Below are positions 26,921 through 34,865 of a stretch of 64,000 nucleotides of DNA, in pieces. The DNA lies in contig NZ_VTFT01000001.1 of NCBI RefSeq assembly GCF_008244685.1, positions 2,087,248-2,151,247 of the forward strand. Reading direction: 5' to 3'. The translations under genes and the position numbers were made by a program. Numbering within the stretch: position 1 is the first letter of the stretch; every line of letters starts with the position of its first letter. Source of the stretch: Luteimonas viscosa. GTDB taxonomy: Bacteria > Pseudomonadota > Gammaproteobacteria > Xanthomonadales > Xanthomonadaceae. Below the pieces are notes generated by a model. That model was not told the origin of the DNA. It saw only the letters and a list, made by a program, of their open reading frames with translations, and ran no database searches.

Positions 26921-27447
26921 TGGGCGTCCTCCCCGGCCAGCGCATTGAGGATCGGGCAGGCCTCGGCGCGGCCGTGGCCCGGGCACGCGGCGACCAGGGT
27001 CCTGAGGCCGTCGCGCATGCGTTCGAGTTCGGCGATGCGGGCCTCGACGTCAGCCAGCCGGCGCTGCGCGGCGCGCTTGACGGCGGCGACGTCGCTCGAC
27101 GTTGTCATCTCGACCGCAGGGAGAGATCTTCGGGCCCGGGCGGGGATCTCTCCCTTCGGTCGAGATGACAGCTGGGAGCCCGGAGATGCCGGCGGGATAT
27201 CCGGTGACGACGGGGCGGCGCAGCCTTCGCCCAGCGACAGCAGTTCGCGGATGTCTTCCAGCGAGAACCCGAGCGCCTTGGCGCGGCGGATGAAACGCAG
27301 CCGCTTCACCTCGGCGCTGCCGTAGCGCCGGTAGCCCGAGGCCAGGCGGCCGGCGGGCGCGAGCAGCGCGCTGCGCTCGTAATAGCGCACGGTGTCGATG
27401 GCGACGCCGGCCTGCTGGGCGAGTTGGCCGATGCTCATGCTGGACAT
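26917..27447 (-). CDS. MerR-family metal-responsive regulator with in-frame repeat insertion
   Basis: A 176-residue MerR/CueR-like regulator. The winged-helix part is [20 protein letters not shown]...[19 protein letters not shown], followed by the dimerisation helix [19 protein letters not shown] and a C-terminal metal loop [13 protein letters not shown] with the Cys-x8-Cys spacing of metal sensors. Between the DNA-binding part and the dimer helix, residues about 93-115 are encoded by a family B-like palindrome (27103-27170), an insertion not seen in ordinary family members. The frame stays open. It likely controls the downstream ATPase from the dyad promoter at 27475-27506. The ATG at 27447 is chosen over an earlier frame extension. 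Confidence 0.88.
   Translation of the reverse strand: MSSMSIGQLAQQAGVAIDTVRYYERSALLAPAGRLASGYRRYGSAEVKRLRFIRRAKALGFSLEDIRELLSLGEGCAAPSSPDIPPASPGSQLSSRPKGEIPARARRSLPAVEMTTSSDVAAVKRAAQRRLADVEARIAELERMRDGLRTLVAACPGHGRAEACPILNALAGEDAQ
27103..27170. repeat. Family B-like palindrome inside the MerR gene
   Basis: Arms TGTCATCTCGACCGCAGGGA and the inverted partner ending CGGTCGAGATGACA. The outer TGTCAT/ATGACA ends and the GATCT/AGATC inner part resemble intergenic family B copies, though the middle differs (CTCGACCG for CCGAGCG). It contributes about 23 residues to the regulator without breaking the frame. Confidence 0.75.
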
Positions 27448-27474
27448 GGGCGGTCTCCGGTGGGGAGGACGGCC

Positions 27475-27506
27475 AGTCTGCACCCTGGACCCGGGTCCAG
27501 AGTCAA
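27475..27506 (-). promoter_or_regulatory. MerR-type promoter/operator for the copper module
   Basis: Read on the minus strand: a -35 TTGACT (27506-27501), then the perfect 16-bp palindrome CTGGACCCGGGTCCAG (27500-27485), then a -10-like CAGACT (27480-27475). The 20-bp spacer with a centred palindrome is diagnostic of MerR-family metal-activated promoters. It lies 28 bp upstream of the regulator start and implies autoregulation of merR together with the ATPase and ackA. Confidence 0.75.
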
Positions 27507-27520
27507 GGCCGCGTCAGGAG

Positions 27521-27592
27521 GTAGCCCGGATAAGCGAAGCGCATCCGGGGTCGCGCAGGGTTTCCCGGATGCGCTTCGCTTATCCGGGCTAC
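27521..27592. repeat. Family A palindromic repeat pair
   Basis: GTAGCCCGGATAAGCGAAGC and the inverted copy ending CTTATCCGGGCTAC, back to back with a short spacer. The pair sits directly upstream of the MerR promoter. Confidence 0.88.
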
Positions 27593-27598
27593 GGGGCC

Positions 27599-27729
27599 GT
27601 TCCTTCTCCCGCTTGCGGGACATTGCGCCCTTCACGGGTGGAAGGTGCCGAAAGGCGGATGTGGGCGCGCCGCAGGCGCGGGTGCTTGTGTCGGTACGGT
27701 CCCGGATGCGCTTCGCTTATCCGGGCTAC
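27599..27729. repeat. Family C unit and single family A unit
   Basis: CTTCTCCCGCTTGCGGGACA begins a family C unit that shares a stretch of about 30 bp (GACATTGCGCCCTTCACGGG and onward) with 34803-34832. A lone family A half unit follows at 27700-27729. Together they separate the phosphotransacetylase gene from the copper module. Confidence 0.75.
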
Positions 27730-27743
27730 GGCGGGGACGGGAG

Positions 27744-29156
27744 TCAGGGGGGGGCGGTGCGGTAGCGGTGGGCGAGCATCAGGGCGATGGCGCACGAGGC
27801 CATGCGCGCTTCGCGGGGGTCGGCGCGACTGGTGAGGACGACCGGCACCTTCGCGCCGAGCACGATGCCGGCGCTGGCGGCGTCGCCCATGAACATCACC
27901 TGCTTGGCCAGCATGTTGCCGCTTTCCAGGTCCGGCACCACCAGGATGTCGGCCTGGCCGGCGACCTCGGAGACGATGCCCTTGGTGCGCGCGGCGGCGA
28001 TCGAGACCGCGTTGTCGAAGGCCAGCGGGCCGTCGAGCACGGCGCCCTCGATCTGGCCGCGGTCGGCCATCTTGCACAGCGCTGCGGCGTCGAGCGTGGC
28101 CGGCATCGACGGCGTCACCGTCTCCACCGCCGCGAGGATCGCGACCTTCGGCAGTTCCACACCGATCACGTGCGCCAGATCGATCGCATTGCGGACGATG
28201 TCGGCCTTCTGCGCCAGGTCCGGCGCGAGGTTGATCGCGGCATCGGTGACGATGAACGGCCGCGGGTAGTGCGGAGTCTGCAGCACGAAGCAGTGGCTGA
28301 CGCGGCGCTTGGTGCGCAGCCCGGTGGCCGAGGCCACCACCGCGCCCATCAGCTCGTCTGTGTGCAGGCTGCCCTTCATCAGCGCCTCGACCTTGCCTGC
28401 GCGCGCGAGTTCCACCGCGCGCGCGGCGGCGGCGTGGCTGTGCGGCGCGTCCTCGATCTCCAGTCCGGCAAGGTCGACGCCGGCCTCGGCCGCGGCAGCC
28501 TCGATCCGGGCGCGCGGGCCCACCAGCACCGGCACGATCAGGCCGGCATCGCGCGCATCGAGCGCGCCCGACAGGCTCAGCGCATCGCAGGGATGCACCA
28601 CCGCCACCCGGATCGCCTCGAGCGGCGCGACATGCGCCAGCAGCCGCGCCAGGCCATCGTTGCCCGCGGCATCGAGCCGGATCTCCGGCAGCGCGGTGCG
28701 CGGGCGTTCGATGCGCACGTCGGGCGCGATCACCTCGGCCTCGCCCTCGATCGCGATCGTGCCGTCCGGGCGGGTGCAGGCGCAGGCCAGGACGACGCCG
28801 CGGGTCGCGGGATCCAGCGCCGTGACCGTGACCTGGATGGCCAACTGCTCGCCGGGCTTCAGCGGCGCGAGGAAACGCAGGTCCTGCCGGCGGTGGATCG
28901 TGCCCGGGCCGGGCAGGCGCGTGCCCAGCAACGCCGCGATCATCGCCCCGCCCCACATGCCGTGCGCGATCACCGCGCTGGCGCCATTCGCGGCGGCGGG
29001 CGCGTCGACCGGGGGCTGCGGGCCGGCGTCGCCCGACAACACCGCGAACAGCGCGACGTCGTCCGCGGTGAGCGTGCGCTCGATGCGCGCGGTCTGCCCG
29101 ACCGCGAGTTCGTCGAAGGTGCGGTTGCGCAGGATGCGCAGGTCGTCGTCCGTCAT
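27744..29156 (-). CDS. MaoC-like hydratase - phosphate acetyl/butyryltransferase fusion
   Basis: A 470-residue fusion. Residues 1-150 are a MaoC/hot-dog (R)-hydratase-like domain (RTFDELAVGQTARIERTLTADDVALFAVLSGD, in parts; AHGMWGGAMIAALLG). Residues about 160-470 are a Pta/Ptb acyltransferase domain with VAVVHPCDALSLSGALDA, VEALMKGSLHTDELMGAV and the C-terminal NMLAKQVMFMGDAASAGIVLGA. The family interconverts acyl-CoA and acyl phosphate; the hot-dog domain hints at a hydroxyacyl or PHA-related substrate. Its ATG overlaps the stop of the P2 ATPase gene (ATGA). Acyl phosphate produced here could be used by AckA, encoded beyond the copper module. Confidence 0.88.
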   Translation of the reverse strand: MTDDDLRILRNRTFDELAVGQTARIERTLTADDVALFAVLSGDAGPQPPVDAPAAANGASAVIAHGMWGGAMIAALLGTRLPGPGTIHRRQDLRFLAPLKPGEQLAIQVTVTALDPATRGVVLACACTRPDGTIAIEGEAEVIAPDVRIERPRTALPEIRLDAAGNDGLARLLAHVAPLEAIRVAVVHPCDALSLSGALDARDAGLIVPVLVGPRARIEAAAAEAGVDLAGLEIEDAPHSHAAAARAVELARAGKVEALMKGSLHTDELMGAVVASATGLRTKRRVSHCFVLQTPHYPRPFIVTDAAINLAPDLAQKADIVRNAIDLAHVIGVELPKVAILAAVETVTPSMPATLDAAALCKMADRGQIEGAVLDGPLAFDNAVSIAAARTKGIVSEVAGQADILVVPDLESGNMLAKQVMFMGDAASAGIVLGAKVPVVLTSRADPREARMASCAIALMLAHRYRTAPP

Positions 29157-31918
29157 GTCGCTCGCTCGTCTGCGGGCACCGGGCCCAGTTCCTCGAACAC
29201 GCCGATCCGGCGCAGCAGCGCCTTCTCCACTTCCAGCAGGCCCATCAGCGCCGCACCGGAGGCCACGATCACGATACCCTCGAACAGCGGCAGCGGCCGG
29301 CTGCCGAACAGCACGTGCATCCACGGCAGGTAGGTGAAGGCGAGCTGCGCCAGCACCACCGCCACGATCGCCCACAGCACCGCCGGCGTGCCGCGCAGCC
29401 CGCGCAGCGAGAACGAGGTGCCGTGCAGGTAGCGCACGCTGAACAGGTAGAAGATCTCCATCACGCAGAACATGTTGACCACCATCGTGCGCGTGGTGGC
29501 GACGTCGTGCCCGCGGCCCTGTGCCCAGGCGAAGATGCCGAACGCGCCGACGCTGAACAGGATCGACACCAGCACGATCCGCCACAGCATGAACGCCGAC
29601 ACCAGCGGCGCGTCGCGACGGCGCGGCGGGCGCGCCATCAGCCCGGATTCGGGCGGCTCGAACGCGAGCGCGAGGCCGAGGGTGATCGCCAGCACCATGT
29701 TGATCCACAGGATCTGCGGCGGCGTCATCGGCAGCACCCAGCCGAACACGATCGCCAGGATCACCGCCAGCGCCTCGCCGCCGTTGGTGGGCAGCGTGAA
29801 GGCGATGACCTTGCGGATGTTGTCGTAGACCGCGCGCCCCTCGTGCACCGCGGCCGCGATCGAGGCGAAGTTGTCGTCGGCCAGGACCATGCCGCTGGCC
29901 TCCTTCGCCGCCTCGGTGCCCTTGCGGCCCATCGCCACGCCGATGTCGGCCTGCTTGAGCGAAGGCGCGTCGTTGACCCCGTCGCCGGTCATCGCCACGG
30001 TGTGGCCGCGCGACTGCAGCGCGCGCACGATCCGCAGCTTGTGCTCGGGCGTGGTGCGGGCGAACACGCTGGCGCGCCCGGCCAGTTCGGGCAGTTCGGC
30101 GTCCGTGACGCCCTCGAGCTCCTGCCCGGTGACCACGCGCACGTCGTCGGCCAGGCGCAGCTGCTCGGCGATCGCGGCGGCGGTGGCGGCGTGGTCGCCG
30201 GTGATCATCTTCACCGCGATGCCGGCGGCGCGGCAGTCGGCGACCGCGCGGATCGCCTCCTCGCGCGGCGGGTCGATGAAACCGACCAGGCCGGCGAACA
30301 CCAGTTCGCCGATGTCGTCGAGCACGAAGCGCTCGGGCACGCGTTCGAGCCGGCGCCAGGCGAAGCCGAGCACGCGCTGGCCCTCGCCGCCGGCGGCATC
30401 GATCGACTGCTGCCAGAACGCGGCATCCAGCGGCCCGGCGCCGCCGTCGCGGCCGGCCTGCGCCGTGCACAGCGCCAGCACCTGCTCCGGTGCGCCCTTC
30501 ACGCACACCAGCGCGCCGGCGCCTTCGGCGTCGGCGTGCAGCGTGGCCATGAAGCGGTGCGCGGCGTCGAACGGCACCTCGTCCAGCCGCGGGTGCGCGT
30601 TGCGCATCGCCGCGCCGTCGAACCCGGCCTTGCCGGCCAGCGCCAGCAGCGCCGCCTCCATCGGATCGCCGTCGATCCGCCAGTGGCCGTCGCCGTCGGC
30701 ATGCAGTTGCGCGTCGTTGCACAGCAGGCCGATCCGCGCCACGCGCTGCGCCGTGGCCAGTGCGGCATCGCCGCCGTCGCGGGCCACGAGCACGCCGGTC
30801 GGCGCGTAGCCGCCGCCCTGGGCCTCCACCCGCCCGGCGACGGTGGCGATGCTGCGCGCGGTCATCTCGTTGCGTGTGAGCGTGCCGGTCTTGTCCGAAC
30901 AGATCACGGTGGTCGCGCCCAGCGTCTCCACCGCCGGCAGCCGGCGCACGATCGCGTTGCGCGCGGCCATGCGGCGCACGCCGATGGCCAGGGTGATGGT
31001 GATCACCGCGGGCAGGCCTTCGGGGATGGCGCCGACGGCGAGCGCGACCACGATCATCAGCGCATCGAGCCAGCCGTAGCCGCGCACGAGCACCGCGAAC
31101 AGCAGCAGCGCGGCGGAGGCGACCAGCGCGACCGTGGTGAACACCTTGCCGAAGCGCGCGATCTGCTGCAGCAGCGGCGTGGTCAGCGACTCGACCTCGC
31201 CGAGCAGGGTGCCGATGCGGCCGATCTGGGTCTGCGGGCCGGTGGCCACCACCAAGGCGGTGGCCTGTCCCGCCGCCACCAGGGTGCCCGAGTACAGCAT
31301 CGAGGTGCGGCTGCCGAGGTCGGCGCCGGTGGCGACCGGTTCGACCGACTTCTCGATCGGCACCGATTCGCCGGTGAGCACCGATTCGTCCACGCGCAGG
31401 CCGCGTCCGCGCAGCAGGCGGGCATCGGCGGCGATGCGGTCGCCGGCTTCCAGCAACAGCACGTCGCCCGGCACCAGGGTTTCCACCGCCACCTGCTCGC
31501 GGGCACCGCCGCGCAGCACCCGCGCCGATGGCGCCAGCATCGAGCGCAGTGCCGACAGCGCCTGCTCGGCGCGTCCTTCCTGCACGAAGCCGACGATGGC
31601 GTTGACCAGCACCACCGCGGCGATCACGCCCGCATCGACGTAGTGCGCCAGCACCGCCGCGACCACCGCCGCGGCGAGCAGGAACAGGATCAGCGGATCG
31701 TCGAGCTGGCGCAGAAGGCGCCGCCAGCCGGGTGTGCGCTGCGGCGGTGGCAATGCGTTCGGGCCATGCGCCTGCAGCCGGCGCGCGGCGATGTCGGGCG
31801 CCAGCCCCCCCGGATCGGCCTCGAGTTGTCGCAGGACCTCGACCGCGTCGATCGCGTGCCACAGCGTGGCGGGCTGCGCCAGCGCCGGGGCCGCGCTCGT
31901 CGCGGGATCAGCCACCAC
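29153..31918 (-). CDS. P2-type cation-transporting ATPase
   Basis: A 921-residue P-type ATPase of the Ca2+/H+ (SERCA-PMA-like) class. Motifs: the actuator loop VDESVLTGESVPIEK, the TM4 motif VGAIPEGLPAVITITLA with PEGLP (typical of P2 Ca2+ or Na+/K+ pumps), the phosphorylation site CSDKTGTLTRNEM, KGAPEQVL for nucleotide binding and MTGDGVNDAPSLKQADIGVAMG. Long hydrophobic TM5-TM10 segments follow. It is not a heavy-metal type (no CPC). The start is one of two tandem GTGs (31918 or 31915) overlapping the end of the phasin gene by about 10 bp. Such ATPases often sit in hypoxia-responsive clusters; the ion cannot be assigned. Confidence 0.92.
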   Translation of the reverse strand: MVADPATSAAPALAQPATLWHAIDAVEVLRQLEADPGGLAPDIAARRLQAHGPNALPPPQRTPGWRRLLRQLDDPLILFLLAAAVVAAVLAHYVDAGVIAAVVLVNAIVGFVQEGRAEQALSALRSMLAPSARVLRGGAREQVAVETLVPGDVLLLEAGDRIAADARLLRGRGLRVDESVLTGESVPIEKSVEPVATGADLGSRTSMLYSGTLVAAGQATALVVATGPQTQIGRIGTLLGEVESLTTPLLQQIARFGKVFTTVALVASAALLLFAVLVRGYGWLDALMIVVALAVGAIPEGLPAVITITLAIGVRRMAARNAIVRRLPAVETLGATTVICSDKTGTLTRNEMTARSIATVAGRVEAQGGGYAPTGVLVARDGGDAALATAQRVARIGLLCNDAQLHADGDGHWRIDGDPMEAALLALAGKAGFDGAAMRNAHPRLDEVPFDAAHRFMATLHADAEGAGALVCVKGAPEQVLALCTAQAGRDGGAGPLDAAFWQQSIDAAGGEGQRVLGFAWRRLERVPERFVLDDIGELVFAGLVGFIDPPREEAIRAVADCRAAGIAVKMITGDHAATAAAIAEQLRLADDVRVVTGQELEGVTDAELPELAGRASVFARTTPEHKLRIVRALQSRGHTVAMTGDGVNDAPSLKQADIGVAMGRKGTEAAKEASGMVLADDNFASIAAAVHEGRAVYDNIRKVIAFTLPTNGGEALAVILAIVFGWVLPMTPPQILWINMVLAITLGLALAFEPPESGLMARPPRRRDAPLVSAFMLWRIVLVSILFSVGAFGIFAWAQGRGHDVATTRTMVVNMFCVMEIFYLFSVRYLHGTSFSLRGLRGTPAVLWAIVAVVLAQLAFTYLPWMHVLFGSRPLPLFEGIVIVASGAALMGLLEVEKALLRRIGVFEELGPVPADERAT

Positions 31919-32582
31919 GCCTGCGTGCGCCCTTCTTCGCTGGCGCGGGCTTGCGGGCGGCGGTCTTCTTCGCGGCGGGCTTGCCGGCTGCGGTCTTGCG
32001 GGCGGCCGGTGACTTCGCGGCTGCCTTCGCCGCCCGCTTCGCCACCGGTTTCCTGGTAGCCGGGACCGTTGCGGCAGGCTTCGCCGCGGCCTCGCCGGCC
32101 TGCGCCCTGCGTGCCGCCGAGGTCCGGGCCGGAGACGGCGTCAGGGTCGCCAGGCCCGCCTCCCAGTTCGAGACGAGTCCGTCCCAGGCCTGCGCGAGGT
32201 CGGGCACCGCGCCCACGGAGACCCCCGCGCCGGACCACGCCCGCGTGAGTTGCGCCTGCCAGTCCTGCAGCGCCTCGACCACGCCACGGACGAAGCCGTC
32301 CTGCACGCGCAGCGCCAGCTGGTTGATCGCCTGGTTGTCGCCGACGCGTTGCTCGGCCTGGCGCCAGAACGCCTCCACCGGCAGCGCCGACAGCCCCTGC
32401 CAGTCGCCGCCGCGCAGCAGCTTGCGGAACTCGGCATCGAGCTCGGCGGCGCCTTCGCCGGCCGCGCGGGTGCCCAGTTCCATCCATTCGCGCCCACTGT
32501 CCTGGAGCAGGCGGCCAAGCCGCAGCTGCAGATCGAGATTGGCTTTCCACAGCTGCATCGGCAGATCGGAGGCATTGCCCAT
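31908..32582 (-). CDS. Phasin-like protein with Lys/Ala-rich histone H1-like tail
   Basis: A 224-residue protein. Residues 1-145 are an all-helical amphipathic domain (LPMQLWKANLDLQLRLGRLL, EALQDWQAQLTRAW) like polyhydroxyalkanoate granule phasins. Residues about 155-224 are a low-complexity Ala/Lys/Pro/Arg tail with repeated AAKK/KKTAARKPA motifs like histone H1 and PhaF, which link granules to DNA. A GAGGTGA RBS precedes the ATG at 32582. It is the first gene of an operon with the P2 ATPase and MaoC-Pta, downstream of an FNR/Anr-like box. No PHA synthase gene is in the window, so the granule role is inferred. Confidence 0.78.
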   Translation of the reverse strand: MGNASDLPMQLWKANLDLQLRLGRLLQDSGREWMELGTRAAGEGAAELDAEFRKLLRGGDWQGLSALPVEAFWRQAEQRVGDNQAINQLALRVQDGFVRGVVEALQDWQAQLTRAWSGAGVSVGAVPDLAQAWDGLVSNWEAGLATLTPSPARTSAARRAQAGEAAAKPAATVPATRKPVAKRAAKAAAKSPAARKTAAGKPAAKKTAARKPAPAKKGARRRGG

Positions 32583-32717
32583 GTCGTCACCTCGTGCGTC
32601 GGGAGATCGGAGGGTGGTCGCAGGTCGCGCCTGCGGTATGCGCATCCGCACGCGGCGCAACGTACTCGTTCAAGCGCCGTGCCGGTGCGAGGATCGCGCT
32701 CGCCGCGCCCGACCGCA

Positions 32718-32731
32718 TTGACCCGGATCAA
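32718..32731. promoter_or_regulatory. FNR/Anr-like box upstream of the phasin operon
   Basis: TTGACCCGGATCAA, a 14-bp dyad matching the FNR/Anr/Dnr consensus TTGATNNNNATCAA at all but one position. It lies 136 bp upstream of the phasin ATG, between divergent promoters, and could act on the minus-strand operon or on the M28 peptidase gene. Confidence 0.6.
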
Positions 32732-32862
32732 CGCGGCGCGCGGTGCACGCCGGCCCATCATAGGCGTGGCATGTTGCCGCAGCGTGTTTCCTGGCGCCGG
32801 CGTGTTGAAGCATGCCCGCCGCCGGTGCTAGCGTCCGGGCACTTGTACAAGGCTCGCCATCG

Positions 32863-34563
32863 ATGAACCCCCGCCTGACCGCCGCCCTCGTGCTGCTGTG
32901 CCTTCCGCTCGCGGCTTGCCAGCGCGACCCGTCCCCCGTCGACGCGGCACCGTCCCCGGCCTCGCCCGCGGAAAGCGCTGCGGCCCCGGCCACCCCGCCG
33001 CCGCCCAACGACACCCCCGCCGGCCAGCGCATCGAGGCAGACGTGCGCGCGCTGGCGGACGACGCGATGGAAGGTCGCGAGACCGGCACCCCCGGCTTCG
33101 ATCGCGCCGCGGAGTACGTGGCCGGGCGCTATGCGGAGATCGGCCTGACGCCCGCCGGCGACGACGGCACGTTCTTCCAGCCGGTGCCGCTGCTGCGGGC
33201 GACCGTGCTCGACGACGGCGCGAGCCTGGAGATCGTGCGCGGCGGCAGGCGGACCGGGCTGGAGTATCGCGGCCAGTTCCTGCCGATGCCCAACCACAAC
33301 GCGCCCGAGGCCACGCTCGAAGCCCCGGCGGCCTTCGTGGGCCAGGCGGTGCATGCACCGGAGCTCGGACACGATGATTTCGCCGGGGTCGACCTGCGCG
33401 GCGCGATCGCGGTGATGTTCGGCGGCGCGCCAGCCAGCTTCGGGAACACGCACCGCGCCTTCCATTCGTCCATGCGCGAGAAGCTGCGCAACGTGGTGGA
33501 GCGCGGCGCGGTCGGCGTGGTCTACGTCAACACCGCCGACGACGAGGTGCGCCATCCCTGGGCGCGCGCGGTGCAGAACGCGGGCAAGCCTTCGATGCGG
33601 CTGCGCGACGCCGGGGGTCGTGGCATCGACACCTGGCCGCAACTGCAGGCCGGCGCGGTGGTCAGCGCCGCGGCGGCGGATGAACTGTTCGCCGGCGGCG
33701 ACCGCACCGCGGCGCAACTGTTCGACGCCGCGCGCGAGGGCACGCTGAAGGGCTTCGCGCTGCCGGGGACGCTGCGGCTGGCCGGACGCACGAAGATCGA
33801 ACCGCTGGACTCGCGCAACGTGGTGGCGCGCATCGCCGGCAGCGATCCCACGCTGGCATCGGAGCACGTGGTGTACACCGCGCACCTGGACCACATCGGC
33901 ATCGGCGCGGAGGTCGACGGCGACGGCATCCATAACGGTGCGATCGACAACGCGCTGGGCGTGGCGATCCTGCTCGAGGCCGCGCGCGAGCTCGCGGCCG
34001 GCCCGGCGCCGAAGCGCTCGATGGTCTTCGTCGCGCTGACCGCGGAGGAGAAGGGGCTGCTGGGCGCGGAATGGTTCGCGCGCGAGCCGTCGGTCGACGG
34101 CGCGCTGGTCGCCAACATCAACATGGACATGCCGATGCTGACCGCGCCGACCACCGACGTGGTGCCGGTCGGCGTCGAGCATTCGTCCCTGAGGGACGCG
34201 CTGGACACCGCGGCGAAGGACGTGGGCGTGGCGCTCTCGCCCGATCCGTTCCCCGAGGAAACCGTGTTCGTGCGCAGCGACCAGTACGCCTTCGTGCGCG
34301 CCGGCGTGCCGGCGGTGTACCTGATGGGCGGCGTGGTCGGCGCGCGTCCCGACCAGGACCCGAAGCTGGCCGCCACCTGGTTCCTGCGCAACTGCTACCA
34401 CCAGCCCTGCGACGAGGTCGACCTGCCGATCCAGTACGGCGACGCCGCGCGCCTGGCCACGCTCAACGCGCGCATCGGCCGGATCGTCGGCGACGCGGCG
34501 CAGCGACCGCGCTGGAACGACGGCGACTTCTTCGGTGAGCGGTTCGGGCGGGCGAACCGGTAG
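32863..34563 (+). CDS. M28 family zinc aminopeptidase lipoprotein
   Basis: A 566-residue lipoprotein (lipobox LAAC, cysteine near residue 19) with an Ala/Pro-rich linker, then an M28 metallopeptidase with an inserted PA domain. Zinc-site residues are visible in YTAHLDHIG (H341, D343), GAIDNALGVA (bridging Asp) and the catalytic LTAEEKGLLGAEW (Glu pair), with further ligands in NINMDMPM and the late CYHQPCDEVD. The layout matches bacterial aminopeptidases that cleave N-terminal residues in the periplasm or at the outer membrane. Nothing in the context gives a substrate. Confidence 0.9.
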   Translation: MNPRLTAALVLLCLPLAACQRDPSPVDAAPSPASPAESAAAPATPPPPNDTPAGQRIEADVRALADDAMEGRETGTPGFDRAAEYVAGRYAEIGLTPAGDDGTFFQPVPLLRATVLDDGASLEIVRGGRRTGLEYRGQFLPMPNHNAPEATLEAPAAFVGQAVHAPELGHDDFAGVDLRGAIAVMFGGAPASFGNTHRAFHSSMREKLRNVVERGAVGVVYVNTADDEVRHPWARAVQNAGKPSMRLRDAGGRGIDTWPQLQAGAVVSAAAADELFAGGDRTAAQLFDAAREGTLKGFALPGTLRLAGRTKIEPLDSRNVVARIAGSDPTLASEHVVYTAHLDHIGIGAEVDGDGIHNGAIDNALGVAILLEAARELAAGPAPKRSMVFVALTAEEKGLLGAEWFAREPSVDGALVANINMDMPMLTAPTTDVVPVGVEHSSLRDALDTAAKDVGVALSPDPFPEETVFVRSDQYAFVRAGVPAVYLMGGVVGARPDQDPKLAATWFLRNCYHQPCDEVDLPIQYGDAARLATLNARIGRIVGDAAQRPRWNDGDFFGERFGRANR

Positions 34564-34865
34564 TCAAACCCCGTGCGGTGGGTCGGAGGCCGGAACGGAC
34601 GGCCCGACGCGACCTGAGCCGCCCTCACCCCTGCCCCTCTCCCGTCGAACGGGAGAGGGAGGTCGCTCCCGAGTCCCCCGCGAACGGAAGCGAGAGGTCA
34701 TTCCCGAGTCGTCGGCGAACGGAAGCGGGACGTCAATGCCGTTTCCGTCGGACGCGTCCGCCGGGCGCGATGCATGGATGTTCCCTTCTTCCGTTCTACG
34801 GGACATTGCGCCCTTCACGGGTGGAAGGTGCCCCGAAGGGGCGGATGAGGGCGCGCCGACGGCGC
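34564..34865. repeat. Family C repeat cluster
   Basis: A non-coding stretch with several GC-rich inverted repeats: CCCTCTCCCGTCGAACGGGA (34635-34654), degenerate CGAACGGAAGCG(A/G)GA copies near 34682 and 34722, and a family C unit from 34787 (TCTTCCGTTCTACGGGACAT) through GAAGGTGCCCCGAAGGGGCG. It separates the convergent M28 and prpF genes. Confidence 0.7.

Noticed and set aside
31908..32130. A separate histone H1-like gene in the Lys/Ala-rich stretch
   Set aside because: It is in frame with, and continuous from, the phasin-like domain; there is no start codon with RBS inside.
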